Below are positions 21,182-33,400 of a DNA stretch of 64,000 bases, one piece after another. The translations under genes were made by a program, and so were the position numbers. Location: NCBI GenBank assembly GCA_003313425.1, contig NHZP01000013.1, forward strand, positions 868,001 through 932,000, read 5' to 3'. The stretch is from Pseudopyrenochaeta lycopersici (lineage: Eukaryota; Ascomycota; Dothideomycetes; Pleosporales; Pseudopyrenochaetaceae). Every line of letters begins with the position of its first letter. The stretch's first letter is position 1. Below the pieces are notes generated by a model, which saw nothing but the letters and a program-made list of their open reading frames with translations, was not told where the DNA came from and did no database searches.

Positions 21182-24100
21182 GACGCTTCTGGAAAGAGAC
21201 TGTGGAACACGCGCACATCATCCAGCGCGACCAAGAATGCGACAGGGAACTGACACACTCACCATGACTAGTCTATATCAATCTGAGGTTTGTGATATCT
21301 TTCTGTGCTCACTTGATGATGCAGCTGAGCCGTGGCAGATTGCTCATCGAATGGTGTGGTACAAGGTCACATGTCCAGTGTCCCCTCCGCCATGTATGAT
21401 AGCTTACGACTCCCGATACCCCCTTCACGCATAGTCCAGCAATTTTCCTACACGAGATATGTTAGTCTCGGCGAAATAGATATTATCTAATGCGAAAAAC
21501 AAAGGGATAACGAATCGTTCCCTTCAGGACAAGTGTTTCAGTTGCTACGTTAACGATAACGAACATGTAGATTGAGCTCATCTTTCCATGAGTCAGTATT
21601 CGCAATTACGCACCTTGACTGGATAGGGTCCTTCTGTTCAAGCCTAAAAATGTAATTTCGCACATCTCGTAGCAACCTCCTCATCTAAGAATGACACCCG
21701 AGACTCTGGATAGAGTTTGAAGCCAAAATTTCTCAAAGTGCTTGGACTCTTACCCGCTTCTTTCAGTAGGCTCATCATCTCCTAAAACATAGCCGTGTCT
21801 TTACATTATCTGTAACTCTCCATCCTTGCGAATACCCCCTTTGCCATGAGATTGCCCCCCGTTCTCGTTCTTCAAGTGTCCACTCGGAATCTTATCCGAA
21901 TGTTGAAAGTACCAGAGTATCTCATTTCGAATTTTTAGTCAAACAAAAACCGGTATTAAACATCCCAGGTTACGGAAATTTGGACGCTCCGTCGAGGACA
22001 TGTCCTATCAACGCTTGGAATGGTGGAAAATCCCGTGGGGCTATAAGTGATTGGTGAGTTGATGGAAAGAAGAGGTCCGTTCTTGAGCTAGAAAGTCATG
22101 GATCAATGCGAAGCTTGACTACAAGCATTTGAGATGAATGAAGCGGAAAGTCTTGTTGTCATTTGCGATGCTTGTTTGGTCACAAGACACGAAGCTAATT
22201 TTTGGTGTCAACGGGCTGCAGCTTGTAATGCGGGGTTTCCCGCACATCGATCTAAAGAAACGAGAACGAGAACGAGTACCTAGACCCTTCATTTCTGGCA
22301 TCATTTGGGTTAGTCGAGGCGTCCTCAATTTACCCGTTGATTATCATGCGGCTGTTTCCGAACCCCCCAAGTTTCTGAAGATCGACCAATATGTAGATTA
22401 GTGGGTTTTGAATTGCCATTACAGGTGGAAATCAACATCATAACTGTGAAGCTGAAACGGATGTGGCTAGTATGCTTGTTTGTATACCACAACTAAACCT
22501 AACATTGTACTCATTCTAGACCGCCATAATCGAGTCAGTGTTTCATCATGATTTGTGACCTTCATTTCTTCAGCCATATTCACATCAGCGTCGAAATTCT
22601 TGCTAATCGACTAGCTTATTTCCGTCAGGATCTTTTACACTCAGGTTGGTGTTCTGATCACATTGATGCCCGTGTTAGTAATTCACGCGAAATCGCAGTC
22701 TAGCTGGCGGTCTCAACAGGTATTGACGGAGACTCTCGTTCAGTCGTTTCTAGGATATCCCGATATGCGATTGGTAAAGGAGAAATCAAGTCGAGAGTAA
22801 CACGCGGTAGTACAGGGCGAATAGCTTGCAACTCTCCAAACTCCAATGGAGCACCTTCCTGTTCCGCTACTTATCGCTCATACAGGCACCCACTTGTCAA
22901 GAACGAAAAGGTGAACAACAATTTCATGTTCTGTTTTGTATTGGACGCTGGAAGCGGGTCTCTTGGATAACCCACATCCCGTGCAGCCGCTGCTTCTGCT
23001 ATTACTCCCTTGGGCCTATCAAGGCGCTCGTAACGGACTGCACATAATTTAGAAAAGTTTTCTCCAGGAGTTTTAGTTTGCTGACAAAGTCAACCAGTTA
23101 TCTGTGCAGTCTTACTAAAGGCAAAGGAACTCCCGAAGTATCAGATGTCAAGCACTGTTATCGCGCTGTACAGCGTCCATCATCTAGTTTCCGAACTCAA
23201 TATCAAGAGGATTGTCATGATCGGCGGTTGCCAGTCAACAGTGAAATGTTTATGTATGAGTAAGCCAGTTTTCCGTGCTTTGTCATGTCTTGGCCCATTG
23301 TGAATGTTGCAGGGAAGCTACTGCCCCTTAAATAATGGAGGAGTGTTGCATGGCCAAGATCAGCGACGTCTAGTGCATAATTTTGCATCCTTGGATTGGA
23401 ACCGACAGTTGCCAGCACAAACAACTTGTGTGAAGCAGGTATACTCATTGTCTCAGATTAATATGTGCGTGATGAATGGCCGATGTACACCTGTTCACTC
23501 GGTGATTCTAGCTCGGATGGACGCTTCCAGAACACCAGTCTACTAGCCCAACATCTCCTTTTGAGAGCGGTTCATGACGTGTATGCTGCGTTAGGCTGAG
23601 CAAGAACACCTTTTCTTTGGTAGTGTTCATAGCACACGGTACTGCGGGACTGGAACGTCCGGGTGAAGGAAGGTTTGAAGCTGTTCCGAAAAGGACGGCA
23701 TGTTGCGAACCCGTACGTTGTACACCTACCGGTACTACTGCGCCTTGCCAGGCCGCGTCGTATCATTCTAAGATAAACCCGGTTGGTGGGCAAGGTCTAC
23801 CATATGCTTGTCCGCTGTGGCCGTCGCGTTCAACAAGGGTTCGTACGAAGCTAAGCGATCCCCAACTCGGTCAAATTTGGTCCTCGGACGGATCTAAGTG
23901 ATCTTTGCTGGGAACGTGCACCATGACCACGGACTAAAATAAGGTTGGCTGACAGGGAAGTGCATCCGAGCCGTCGATTCCTCACAGATCTGTCCGCCCA
24001 CTCGCCGCAGACATCCAATGAGCACAGCTTGTACAATTTTTGAAACGCGCAAAATGTCCTCAAAAATTAAAAATCGTGGTGCAAGAAACTTGTCTATGTG

Positions 24101-24551
24101 GATTTTCAAACAAAGGCTACAACCCTCCGCTGACTCCTGCTGAGATGTCGTCATACTCACCAACAACAAATGGCTACCCTTGCCGCCACCGTCAGAGCTG
24201 AAGCCTGCAACCAGAGGGCTAAGGCGGCGACCCTAAAGATCGACCCGAATACCGTCCGGATACGCTTGCCTACCCGGCCAATTATGTGTGGCCCACACTA
24301 GCCCTACTGTTTTTGTCCGTTTAAACGACGACTAAAGCGGACGCGCATCAGATCCGGGATCCGATAGCTATGACGACGGCCTCCCTAAGTAATCGTTAAA
24401 TAACAATCATTTAAAAATGTGGTTTAAATTTCAAAGTGTAGGAGCTTCCGAAAAAGACCAACCTCAATAATTTTCCAACAGTCAGTCGCAGCAGCTTTGA
24501 TCCACCGCAACGGGTGCGTTCAAGTCGCACTACCAGGCGTTCTCATCAACA
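21182..24551. other. 3.4-kb interval without a recognisable gene; ABC promoter at right end
   Basis: Many short ORFs, none with a domain, signal peptide or consistent splice sites. The right part, upstream of the ABC transporter start at 24552, should hold its promoter. A CCAAT box (24278-24282) and several TCCG-rich motifs (near 24256 and 24350) are visible, but an exact pleiotropic-drug-response element is not. Confidence 0.5.
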
Positions 24552-27500
24552 ATGTCTAATGAACAACAAACGTTCTCACAAACTCCGAGTGGTGGGAATG
24601 ATCAAGCAGCTCAACACAGAATGGGACTCATTCCCTCACAACAACAGAATGCCAATTATCTACAGAACGCAGGGGAGGAGGGGATTCAGCTGGAGCAAGT
24701 CGAGAGGACGATCTCATCAAATTCCTCAAATTCCTCAGATACTCGCAATGTATCCAGTGGCCAGCCGAAAAAAAGTCTAGGTTCTTCCGAACCCGACATC
24801 TGGGAGGATAGCGATGGACCACCCCGTCTCGAACGCAGGGCCACGCGTGCCGAAATCGACACCGAAGGTAGACGCGAGCTCCAGCGCATCTTCACAACTG
24901 CATCTCAAAGAATGTCTCGACAAATCAGCGTGGCACAACCAGGGGATCCGACCGTGGATCCTAGCAGCGAGTCTTTCGACCTCCCCAAGTTCCTCAGGAC
25001 CCTGAGACATAATATTGAGGAAGAGGGTATCCAAATGAAGAAGATCACCGTAGTGTACAAGAACCTCAGCGTCTTCGGATCCGGAAATGCAGTTCAATTA
25101 CAAAAGACTGTCGCGGATATCTTCACTGCACCGTTCCGTGCCCGCGAGTTTCTTAGCTTCGGCAAGAAAGATCGTAAACAAATCTTGCATTCCTTTGACG
25201 GAATCATTCGATCTGGTGAACTTTGTGTTGTCTTAGGACGCCCGGGCAGTGGCTGCAGTACGTTACTGAAGTCTTTGACTGGTGAACTGCATGGGTTGGA
25301 GACCGACAACAGCGAAATTCACTACAACGGCATCCCACAAGACAGAATGATCAAGGAATTCAAGGGCGAGACAGTGTATAATCAGGAAGTAGATAAGCAT
25401 TTCCCCCATTTGACGGTGGGTCAGACACTCGAATTTGCTGCGGTATGTAACCCCACTACTCCTGCTATGAGTGCGTGCCGAACTTTTGGAAAATCACACA
25501 TCCCTAAAAAGTTGTACAGCTTATGTCATGAGCATAGGAATTTTTTCTTTGATAGTGGCGCTTTACTAACGTGGTTGTTATCTTTAGGCAATTCGAACAC
25601 CTTCGAATCGACCGGGTCAAGCGTCCCGCGAAGAGTTCAGCAAGTTCATGGCGCGGGTCGTTATGGCTGTGCTAGGCTTGTCTCATACATACAATACCAA
25701 AGTGGGCTCCGACTTTGTCCGAGGCGTATCTGGTGGTGAAAGAAAACGTGTGTCGGTGGCGGAGATGATGCTTGCGGGCTCTCCGCTAGCTGCATGGGAC
25801 AATTCCACACGTGGTCTTGACTCTGCGACCGCTTTGAAATTCGTCCAAGCACTCAGAGTCGGCTCTGACATGACTGGTGGTTCTGCAGCCGTCGCGATCT
25901 ACCAAGCCAGCCAGAGCGTATATGATTGCTTCGACAAAGCGGCTGTTCTCTATGAAGGTCGCCAGATTTACTTTGGCCCAGCTGGTCACGCAAAAGACTA
26001 CTTCTCACGGCAAGGATGGTATTGCCCACCTCGTCAGACCACGGGTGATTTCTTAACAGCTGTTACCAACCCTCAAGAGCGAAAACCAAGGAAGGGTATG
26101 GAGAACAAGGTGCCGCGAACCCCTGAGGAGTTCGAGAAGTACTGGCGCGATTCGCCTGAATACAAGAGTCTTATGAAAGAGATCAAAGACTACGAAGAAG
26201 AGAATTCAGCTAACGGTAAAGATACACTTGAGCAGCTCCGCCACCAGAAGAACCTCATGCAAGCCAAGCATGCTCGCCCAAAGTCACCATACATCCTCAC
26301 CGTTCCTATGCAAGTCAAATTAAATACTAAACGCGCCTATCAGCGTATCTGGGGTGATGTTGCTTCCACGGCCACTCAAGCATTTCTCAACGTTGTCATC
26401 GCACTCATTGTCGGCTCTATTTACTATGGTCATTCTCAAGGCTCCTCTTCCTTCCAAGGGCGAGGAGCCGTCATCTTCCTCGCAATCCTGTCCAATGCTT
26501 TGGCTACTATTGGAGAAATTAGTGGATTGTATTCTCAACGACCTATCGTCGAAAAACACAACTCCTACGCATTTTACCATCCGGCTACCGAGGCCATAGC
26601 CGGCATTGTCGCGGACATTCCCGTTAAGTTGCTATCAGCTACGGCGTTCAACATCGTTCTCTACTTCTTGGCTCAACTCCGATACACCCCTGGACAGTTC
26701 TTCCTGTTCTTCGCCGTCACGTATATAACAACATTTGTTATGGCTGCAATCTTTCGAACAACTGCAGCAGTTACGAAGACCGCTTCGCAAGCCATGGCTG
26801 GTGCTGGTGTGCTAGTGTTATTCCTTGTTATCTACACTGGTTTCGTTATCCGCATTCCCGAGATGCCTGTTTACTTTAGCTGGATTCGCTGGATCAACCC
26901 TGTTTTCTATGCGTTCGAAATCCTTCTTGCAAATGAGTTCCATGGCGTGAACTTTCCATGCGATTCTTTCATCCCCCAAGGCCCAGGATACGCTCAGGAT
27001 GGAAACTCGTTCATATGCAATAGCCAGGGTGCAGTCGCGGGCGAGACATTTGTCTCTGGGGATAGGTTTATCGAGGTTGCGTATTCCTACTCATGGTCTC
27101 ATGTCTGGAGAAACTTTGGAATCCTCTTCGCTTTCCTATTCGTTTTCATGATCACGTACTTTGTCGCCGTTGAGATCAACTCTTCTACCTCAAACACCGC
27201 GGAGCAGCTTGTATTTCAGCGTGGTCATGTTCCGGCCTACTTACTGAAGGATGGCAAAAGCTCCTCTGATGAAGAGACCAACGGTGCCGCTAAGCAAGGA
27301 GAGCAAGAAGGCGCTGGCGATGTCAGCGCCATTGAGGAGCAGAAGGGCATCTTCACCTGGAGAGATGTCGTCTACGACATTGAAATCAAAGGTGAACCTC
27401 GACGTTTACTGGATCACGTTTCTGGATTTGTCAAGCCTGGATCTATGACCGCTCTCATGGGTGTTAGTGGTGCAGGCAAGACCACTCTACTTGATGTGCT

Positions 27501-29494
27501 CGCTCAACGTACTACCATGGGTGTCATTACGGGAGACATGTTTGTTAATGGCGCTCCTCTAGATCCGGCCTTTCAGCGTTCGACAGGTTACGTACAACAG
27601 CAGTAAGTTTCTTGCTCAACAGCTTTTGGTCTCGTCTCTGACAATATTAGGGATCTTCACCTTGAGACCAGCACTGTTCGCGAAGCACTACGTTTTAGTG
27701 CCGCATTGAGGCAGCCGAAGAACGTCAGCAAGCAAGAAAAGTACGACTACGTTGAAGAAGTCATCAAGATGTTAAACATGAGTGACTTTGCCAACGCTGT
27801 AGTCGGTGTACCCGGTGAAGGCCTTAACGTCGAACAAAGAAAATTGTTAACTATCGGGGTTGAGCTCGCTGCGAAGCCGAAGCTTTTGCTCTTTCTTGAT
27901 GAACCTACGTCAGGTCTTGATAGCCAGGTTAGTACTTCACAACTGCGACTTGTATGCCTGAAGTCGCCTTTGAGAGTTCAAATCGAGGGTGTGGAAGGCA
28001 TCTAGTCCGGCAACTCCTTTAGGATAACATGTTCTAATTATTGCGCAGTCCTCGTGGTCCATTATCTCTTTCCTCCGCAAGCTTGCCTCCGCCGGACAAG
28101 CCATTCTCTGTACCATTCATCAGCCAAGCGCAATTCTGTTCCAGGAGTTCGATCGTCTCTTGTTTCTTGCTAGGGGCGGAAAGACCGTCTACTTTGGCGA
28201 ACTCGGCGAGAATTCCCAGACCCTCTTGCAGTACTTCGAGACCAACGGCGCGCGTAAATGTGGCGAAGATGAAAATCCCGCTGAATACATGCTCGAAATT
28301 GTCAATCAGGGCAGAAACCCACAAGGCCAAGATTGGTTCGACGTCTGGAAATGCAGCGAACAAGCTCAGGATGTTCAACGTCAGATCGATCAATTGCATG
28401 AAGAGAAGAAACACGAAAGCCTCAATATTGCGGGTGAGACTGGTAGCACCGAGTTCGCCATGCCTCTCTCCACACAAATTAAGGAGTGCACTATCCGCAC
28501 CTTTCAGCAGTATTGGAGAATGCCCTCCTATGTCCTCGCCAAGATGGGACTTTGCGCTATCGCTAGCTTGTTCATCGGATTTTCCTTCTTCTCGGGCGAT
28601 TCAACTATGGCAGGCATGCAGACTATCATCTTCTCTGTCTTCATGTTAACCACGATTTTCACATCGCTCGTTCAGCAGATCCAGCCCTTGTTCATTACCC
28701 AACGGTCCCTCTATGAGTCGCGCGAGCGCCCATCGAAGGCATATTCTTGGGTTGCCTTCATCACAGCCAACATCATTGTTGAAATCCCCTACGGTATCAT
28801 CGCCGGCATCTTGACATTCGTTTGTTTTTACTACCCCGTAGTCGGCACATCTCAATCCTCCGAGCGTCAAGGACTCGTTCTGTTGTTTTGTATTCAGCTG
28901 CTCCTCTACACGTCCACCTTTGCCGCCATGACCATCGCCGCTCTTCCCAACGCGGAGACCGCATCAGGCGTCGTTTCTCTCCTTACACTCATGAGTATCC
29001 TCTTTAACGGTGTACTTCAATCTCCTGGGAATCTTCCAAAGTTTTGGATATTTATGTACCGCGTCTCACCATTCACATATTGGATTGGTGGCACGGTCTC
29101 GACAATGCTAGCGGGCCGCCCCGTAACTTGCTCCGATACCGAGGTTTCCATCTTTGATCCTCCAAATGGTCAGACATGCGGTTCATATCTCGAATCCTAC
29201 GCTTCCCTGACTGGTGGCGACATCCAAAATCCGAACGCTACATCCTCCTGCCAGTATTGTGCACTCACAAATGCTGATCAGTTTCTCTCTGGTAGCAGCA
29301 TCTATTACGGAGAGCGATGGCGAAACTTTGGCATTCTTTTCGCATTTATTTTGTTTAATGCTTTCATTGCTATTGCGACCTACTACTTGTTCCGCGTTGC
29401 GAATCTGAGCAATTTGAAGAGTAAGCTGCACAAGTCTAAGAAGGGTGCAAAGGCAGAGCAAGGCGCGGAGAAAGCAGCCGATAGCACGGCGTGA
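24552..29494 (+). CDS. PDR-type ABC transporter (ABCG full transporter)
   Basis: Four exons (24552-25442, 25588-27602, 27651-27927, 28049-29494) with introns of 145, 48 and 121 bp give 1542 aa, normal for the family. The order is NBD1-TMD1-NBD2-TMD2. NBD1 has the fungal Walker A variant [14 protein letters not shown] (about 229), signature [13 protein letters not shown] (about 343) and Walker B region [17 protein letters not shown]2 has [15 protein letters not shown] (about 921), degenerate signature [16 protein letters not shown] and [14 protein letters not shown]. The asymmetric degenerate sites are typical of PDR pumps. The large extracellular loop before the C-terminus has the usual cysteines ([20 protein letters not shown]). 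Likely a plasma-membrane efflux pump for drugs, plant compounds or own metabolites; substrate unknown. No biosynthetic cluster is adjacent. Confidence 0.95.
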
Positions 29495-30480
29495 CCGCTC
29501 AATAGGGTGGCCATCCGTGAAATAGGAGTTGAGAGAAGGATGCTTTGATTGTATAGAATGTACATTGATTCCCCTATTTTGAGGTTCAGATATTTGGTTG
29601 TTTTTAAGAGTGTCATTTAGATGGCATTGATTTGCTGGCCCATTTGTTTATACTATATTTTAATACAACACAAGTATTACTTTCGAACCGATTTGCCTAC
29701 TTCATTGAATTGGTTCTGAACAATCTAGCAGGCCAGATTACGTGGTAGAGCTAGAAACATGTACTTTTTTGAGGACCATATGAAGTACTTCGTATCTGTC
29801 TCGAATTACAAATTTGTCAAAGCTCAAGCCAGCGCTTGACGATCGATTGGGAATATCGGGCATGAGAGAAGAGGCTTTTAACACTTGTATCATATCAATC
29901 CGTAGTATATGCTAAGCTGAACAAAGACGGCATATGAAGCAAACTCTGTTAAAAAGCTCCAGTTTCAAGTCTGAAGACTAAACAATATTGTTCGTGCGTC
30001 ATAAACTCCCATATGTAATTAAATCTGCTCATGAGCTTCAGGGCCACCTGAGCGCTCCAGCTAGATGTTTCCTTCCTCACATTTTATGCTTGGAGGTACA
30101 TGTATGAACTCGATCAAATGATAGGCCTAGAAGTACCTAGATAACGCGCTGCGAAAGATGTATGATCGATTCCTTGGCCTTGTTGTTTGTCGCGAAACCT
30201 ATTATATCTTCCGGTAGCCACCAATGCTGTGCTATTTGAACTGCCTATTGGATACGTTGTAACCGTTGGCGCACACGGGCTCGAATAGAAGTAAGGAACC
30301 CGATTTGGGTCAGGAGGCCAATCAACCTGTAGAGAACAGCTTTTTTGACACTATCCGGGGTTCCTTGTCTGGAGGCACAAGTAGCTTTTGCCAACTATGG
30401 TTCGATTGGCTATGCCATAAATATTGCGACACCTGGTTTCGGCCTTACGGATAATGGCTTGATTGCCACCCTTTCCAAGG
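29495..30480. other. Convergent 3' intergenic region, about 1 kb
   Basis: Between the ends of the ABC transporter and the HeLo-like/Rho fusion gene. AT-rich at the start; no gene recognised. Confidence 0.5.
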
Positions 30481-33400
30481 TCAAGTCTTAAATTTGATCT
30501 CACTCCTTGATAGAAATCGCCGTAGTCCGCTAACCTTGGACTTGGACTGTTTCAGCGCAGCCTCTGCGACGTAATCAAACAGCTCGGTGAGGCCGCTTCT
30601 CTCTACAGCCGATGTTTCGAAGTACGCAAGTGCCTGGATCTTCATCGCAAGTTTATCGGCCTGAATGATAAAGTCAGCGTAATAACTCGAGTGCGAAGGA
30701 TAGGACCACATACAGCATACGGTGATACTGGCATAATATTCTGTTGCCTCATGCCCTTTAGTGTTGCCTTGTCGTTCCTTAGATCTTTCTTGCAACCAAC
30801 GAGTATTTTGGGAACATCATGTAGAAAGCTGTTGGCTTCGATATTCCACTAGGTTATATATTAGATCTAGCAGAGTTGATGGACGGGTGGAAATTGGCTT
30901 ACCAGATGTTCGATGTTCTCAAACGAGTCGGCGTTCGCAATGTCGAAACACATCAGCACAACATGGACATCATCGTAAGACAGGCGCCGCATTCGCTCGT
31001 GAGCGTACGTATCTAGTCCGGTCGTGTCCCAAATAACCAGTTCAATCTGACGACCCTCGATTATGGTCTTCTTAATGAAGTTATTCAGTATTGATGTATT
31101 TGGCTCTGGTGTCTTATCTTGACTCCAGATACTAGCAAGGTATGTTTTGCCACACAAAGTATCTCCAAGCAATAAGATCTTCCGCCGTACAACGCTCCCA
31201 TCAGGGGTGATCAGAGCGTCCAGATTCAAAGAGGTAAGTATAGTTCGGTAAGAGTCAAAGGGATGCCGTTCGAAGCCATTCTGAGAATTTGGTGAGCGAT
31301 CATCTTTGTCTTTGCCACAGGAGCGACATCTAGTCTCGGTAAAGAATTGCAAAGTCGTTGATTTGCAGAGGTAGCAGGCCCAAGTCCCATCCGTAAGCCA
31401 TGGTCGGGGAGCAATTGGCCTTTCAATCACCGGCGAGAGGGCGATTCGATCACCAAGCGTGTCGTTACTGCCCGGTAAGATCTCAACTGGATTTGAAGCA
31501 GCATCCAGACATTTGTTGACATGTAGCGAGGCTGCTTCTTCTGACAAACCCAACAAGGATGAACTACACATCGGACACGAAGGCGACTCTTGACGATCAA
31601 AGCTTACATCGGTTGGCGGGTCAGGAGCACATTTGTTGTTCAGGTGTATATATGCCAGATCCCCAGAAAGGCTGGAAGTATCTTCGCCGCAATTTGGACA
31701 GAGGTAGTCCGACAGTGCGTATGTCCGTGGTACAATAGGCCGTTCATCTCCAGGACTCCATCCTGTCTTTAACTTATCCAAGTCAGAAGGGTGACCAGTG
31801 ATGGTTATGTTACGGCGATGCTTCTTTCTTAGTTCATAGTCGTTGTTGGTATTTCCTGACATGCTTCTACCAAGACCTGCCACGTTGCTACGATTGACGG
31901 TTGAGTCGGATGCCCTACGACGTAGGGAAACCTCTTGCGCCGGCAGTTCTGCTCCGTCGCCAGCTGTGAAAGACTCATCCTGATAATAAGCCAATCTGTC
32001 CTCATCTGACCACACTGTAATATTAGGTATAGATCTGAGAAAGGTGGCGGGTGCGGATAGAGGAGTGGTGATTCCAGCCCACGGAACGACCTCTTTATAC
32101 TCCAGTCTATCAATCTCTGGATAATAAACTTCTTTGTCGGAGACAGGATCGCGTCGCTCAATGGCTTTCTCCACAAGTTCCTCATCAGCAGCGGAGATAT
32201 ACATATGGCACGCTTGTACAACGGCAGCCTTCTTAGCCTGATCTTCCGTCTTATGACGAAAGACTGAGCAACCCTGCGAGTTGGTTATTTTCACCATGCA
32301 AGTCCAGCCATCAAAACGCCAATGTGAGGAGAAGTAAGGGGGCCGACCGTGAAAGCATTTGCAGTATGCAGTAAGAAAGCCTATGTCGGTTCTTCGAGTT
32401 CTCTTTGTCATCTTCGCGCTCTCTTCCGCGGCCAGTCTGTACAGCATACTGTTGAAATCAGATACCGAATAGGGCACATAAGTATGATGAATGAATCGCG
32501 AGAGATTTGGAGGAGAATGGATTGGCGGGTCCTGTCCAACAAAGTCACGGGCTCGCTGCGCAGTTACTGTAGGCGACAGGTTCTCATCCGAGAACTGAGG
32601 TTGCAATGCAGACTTTGGCGTCTGTTGCCCAGGTAATGGAGCTTCTTCAGCAGCAACTGAAGTAGCTTGGCTTTCAAGTGACTCAAATGATGTTTCTGTG
32701 GCAGGTGTTTGGGGCCCGACGGAACTTGAGGTGTCTTGCGTAGAAGACAGATCTTCATCAACCCCAACGAATCCAGACACTTCGTCAGAAGGAAGTTTCG
32801 CGCTCGATTGTCTTATATGGGAGGTCCCATGAGGGGTGATCTTTATCTCCTTTTGTGATGACTCCACGGATTGCTGAGTATGTGAAACGCGATGAGGAAT
32901 TCTAACACCGTCCTCTTGCTCCAGGATTCCCAGAGGGTTGCGAGCTTGTTCCATTAGTTCCGTATTGGGTTTGATATGTTCTACGGCTACAGGACTAGGC
33001 GTCGCCTGTTGCTGAGGAATATCTTTGGGTTGTTGTCCGGAAGTTGAATCTACAGTGTTCAGACCCGATTTGGTCGAAGACTTCTGAATTTTCCTCCGAT
33101 GGCTTCCAAGTAATGCAATATAAGCTTCTTCTTCGTCCAACTTTCTTTCTTCGTTGCACAACTGGATCAAGAACGCTAGACACTTCTCATAGCCCACGAA
33201 ACCGGGCTCTCCGAGCTTCTTGAAGCCTCGAAGTGACCGTCGACCTTGTAGATGCGCTTCAACATACTCTTTATTCTTCATCATGAGCTCTGCAAGCTTC
33301 ATAGTATCCCACAGGTACAGCTCATCTTTCTTGCCTACCTGACGTTCAGTAATGGAAAGCTTCTCTACCATGGTCGATTTTGCTTTGCTCCACGATCCCA

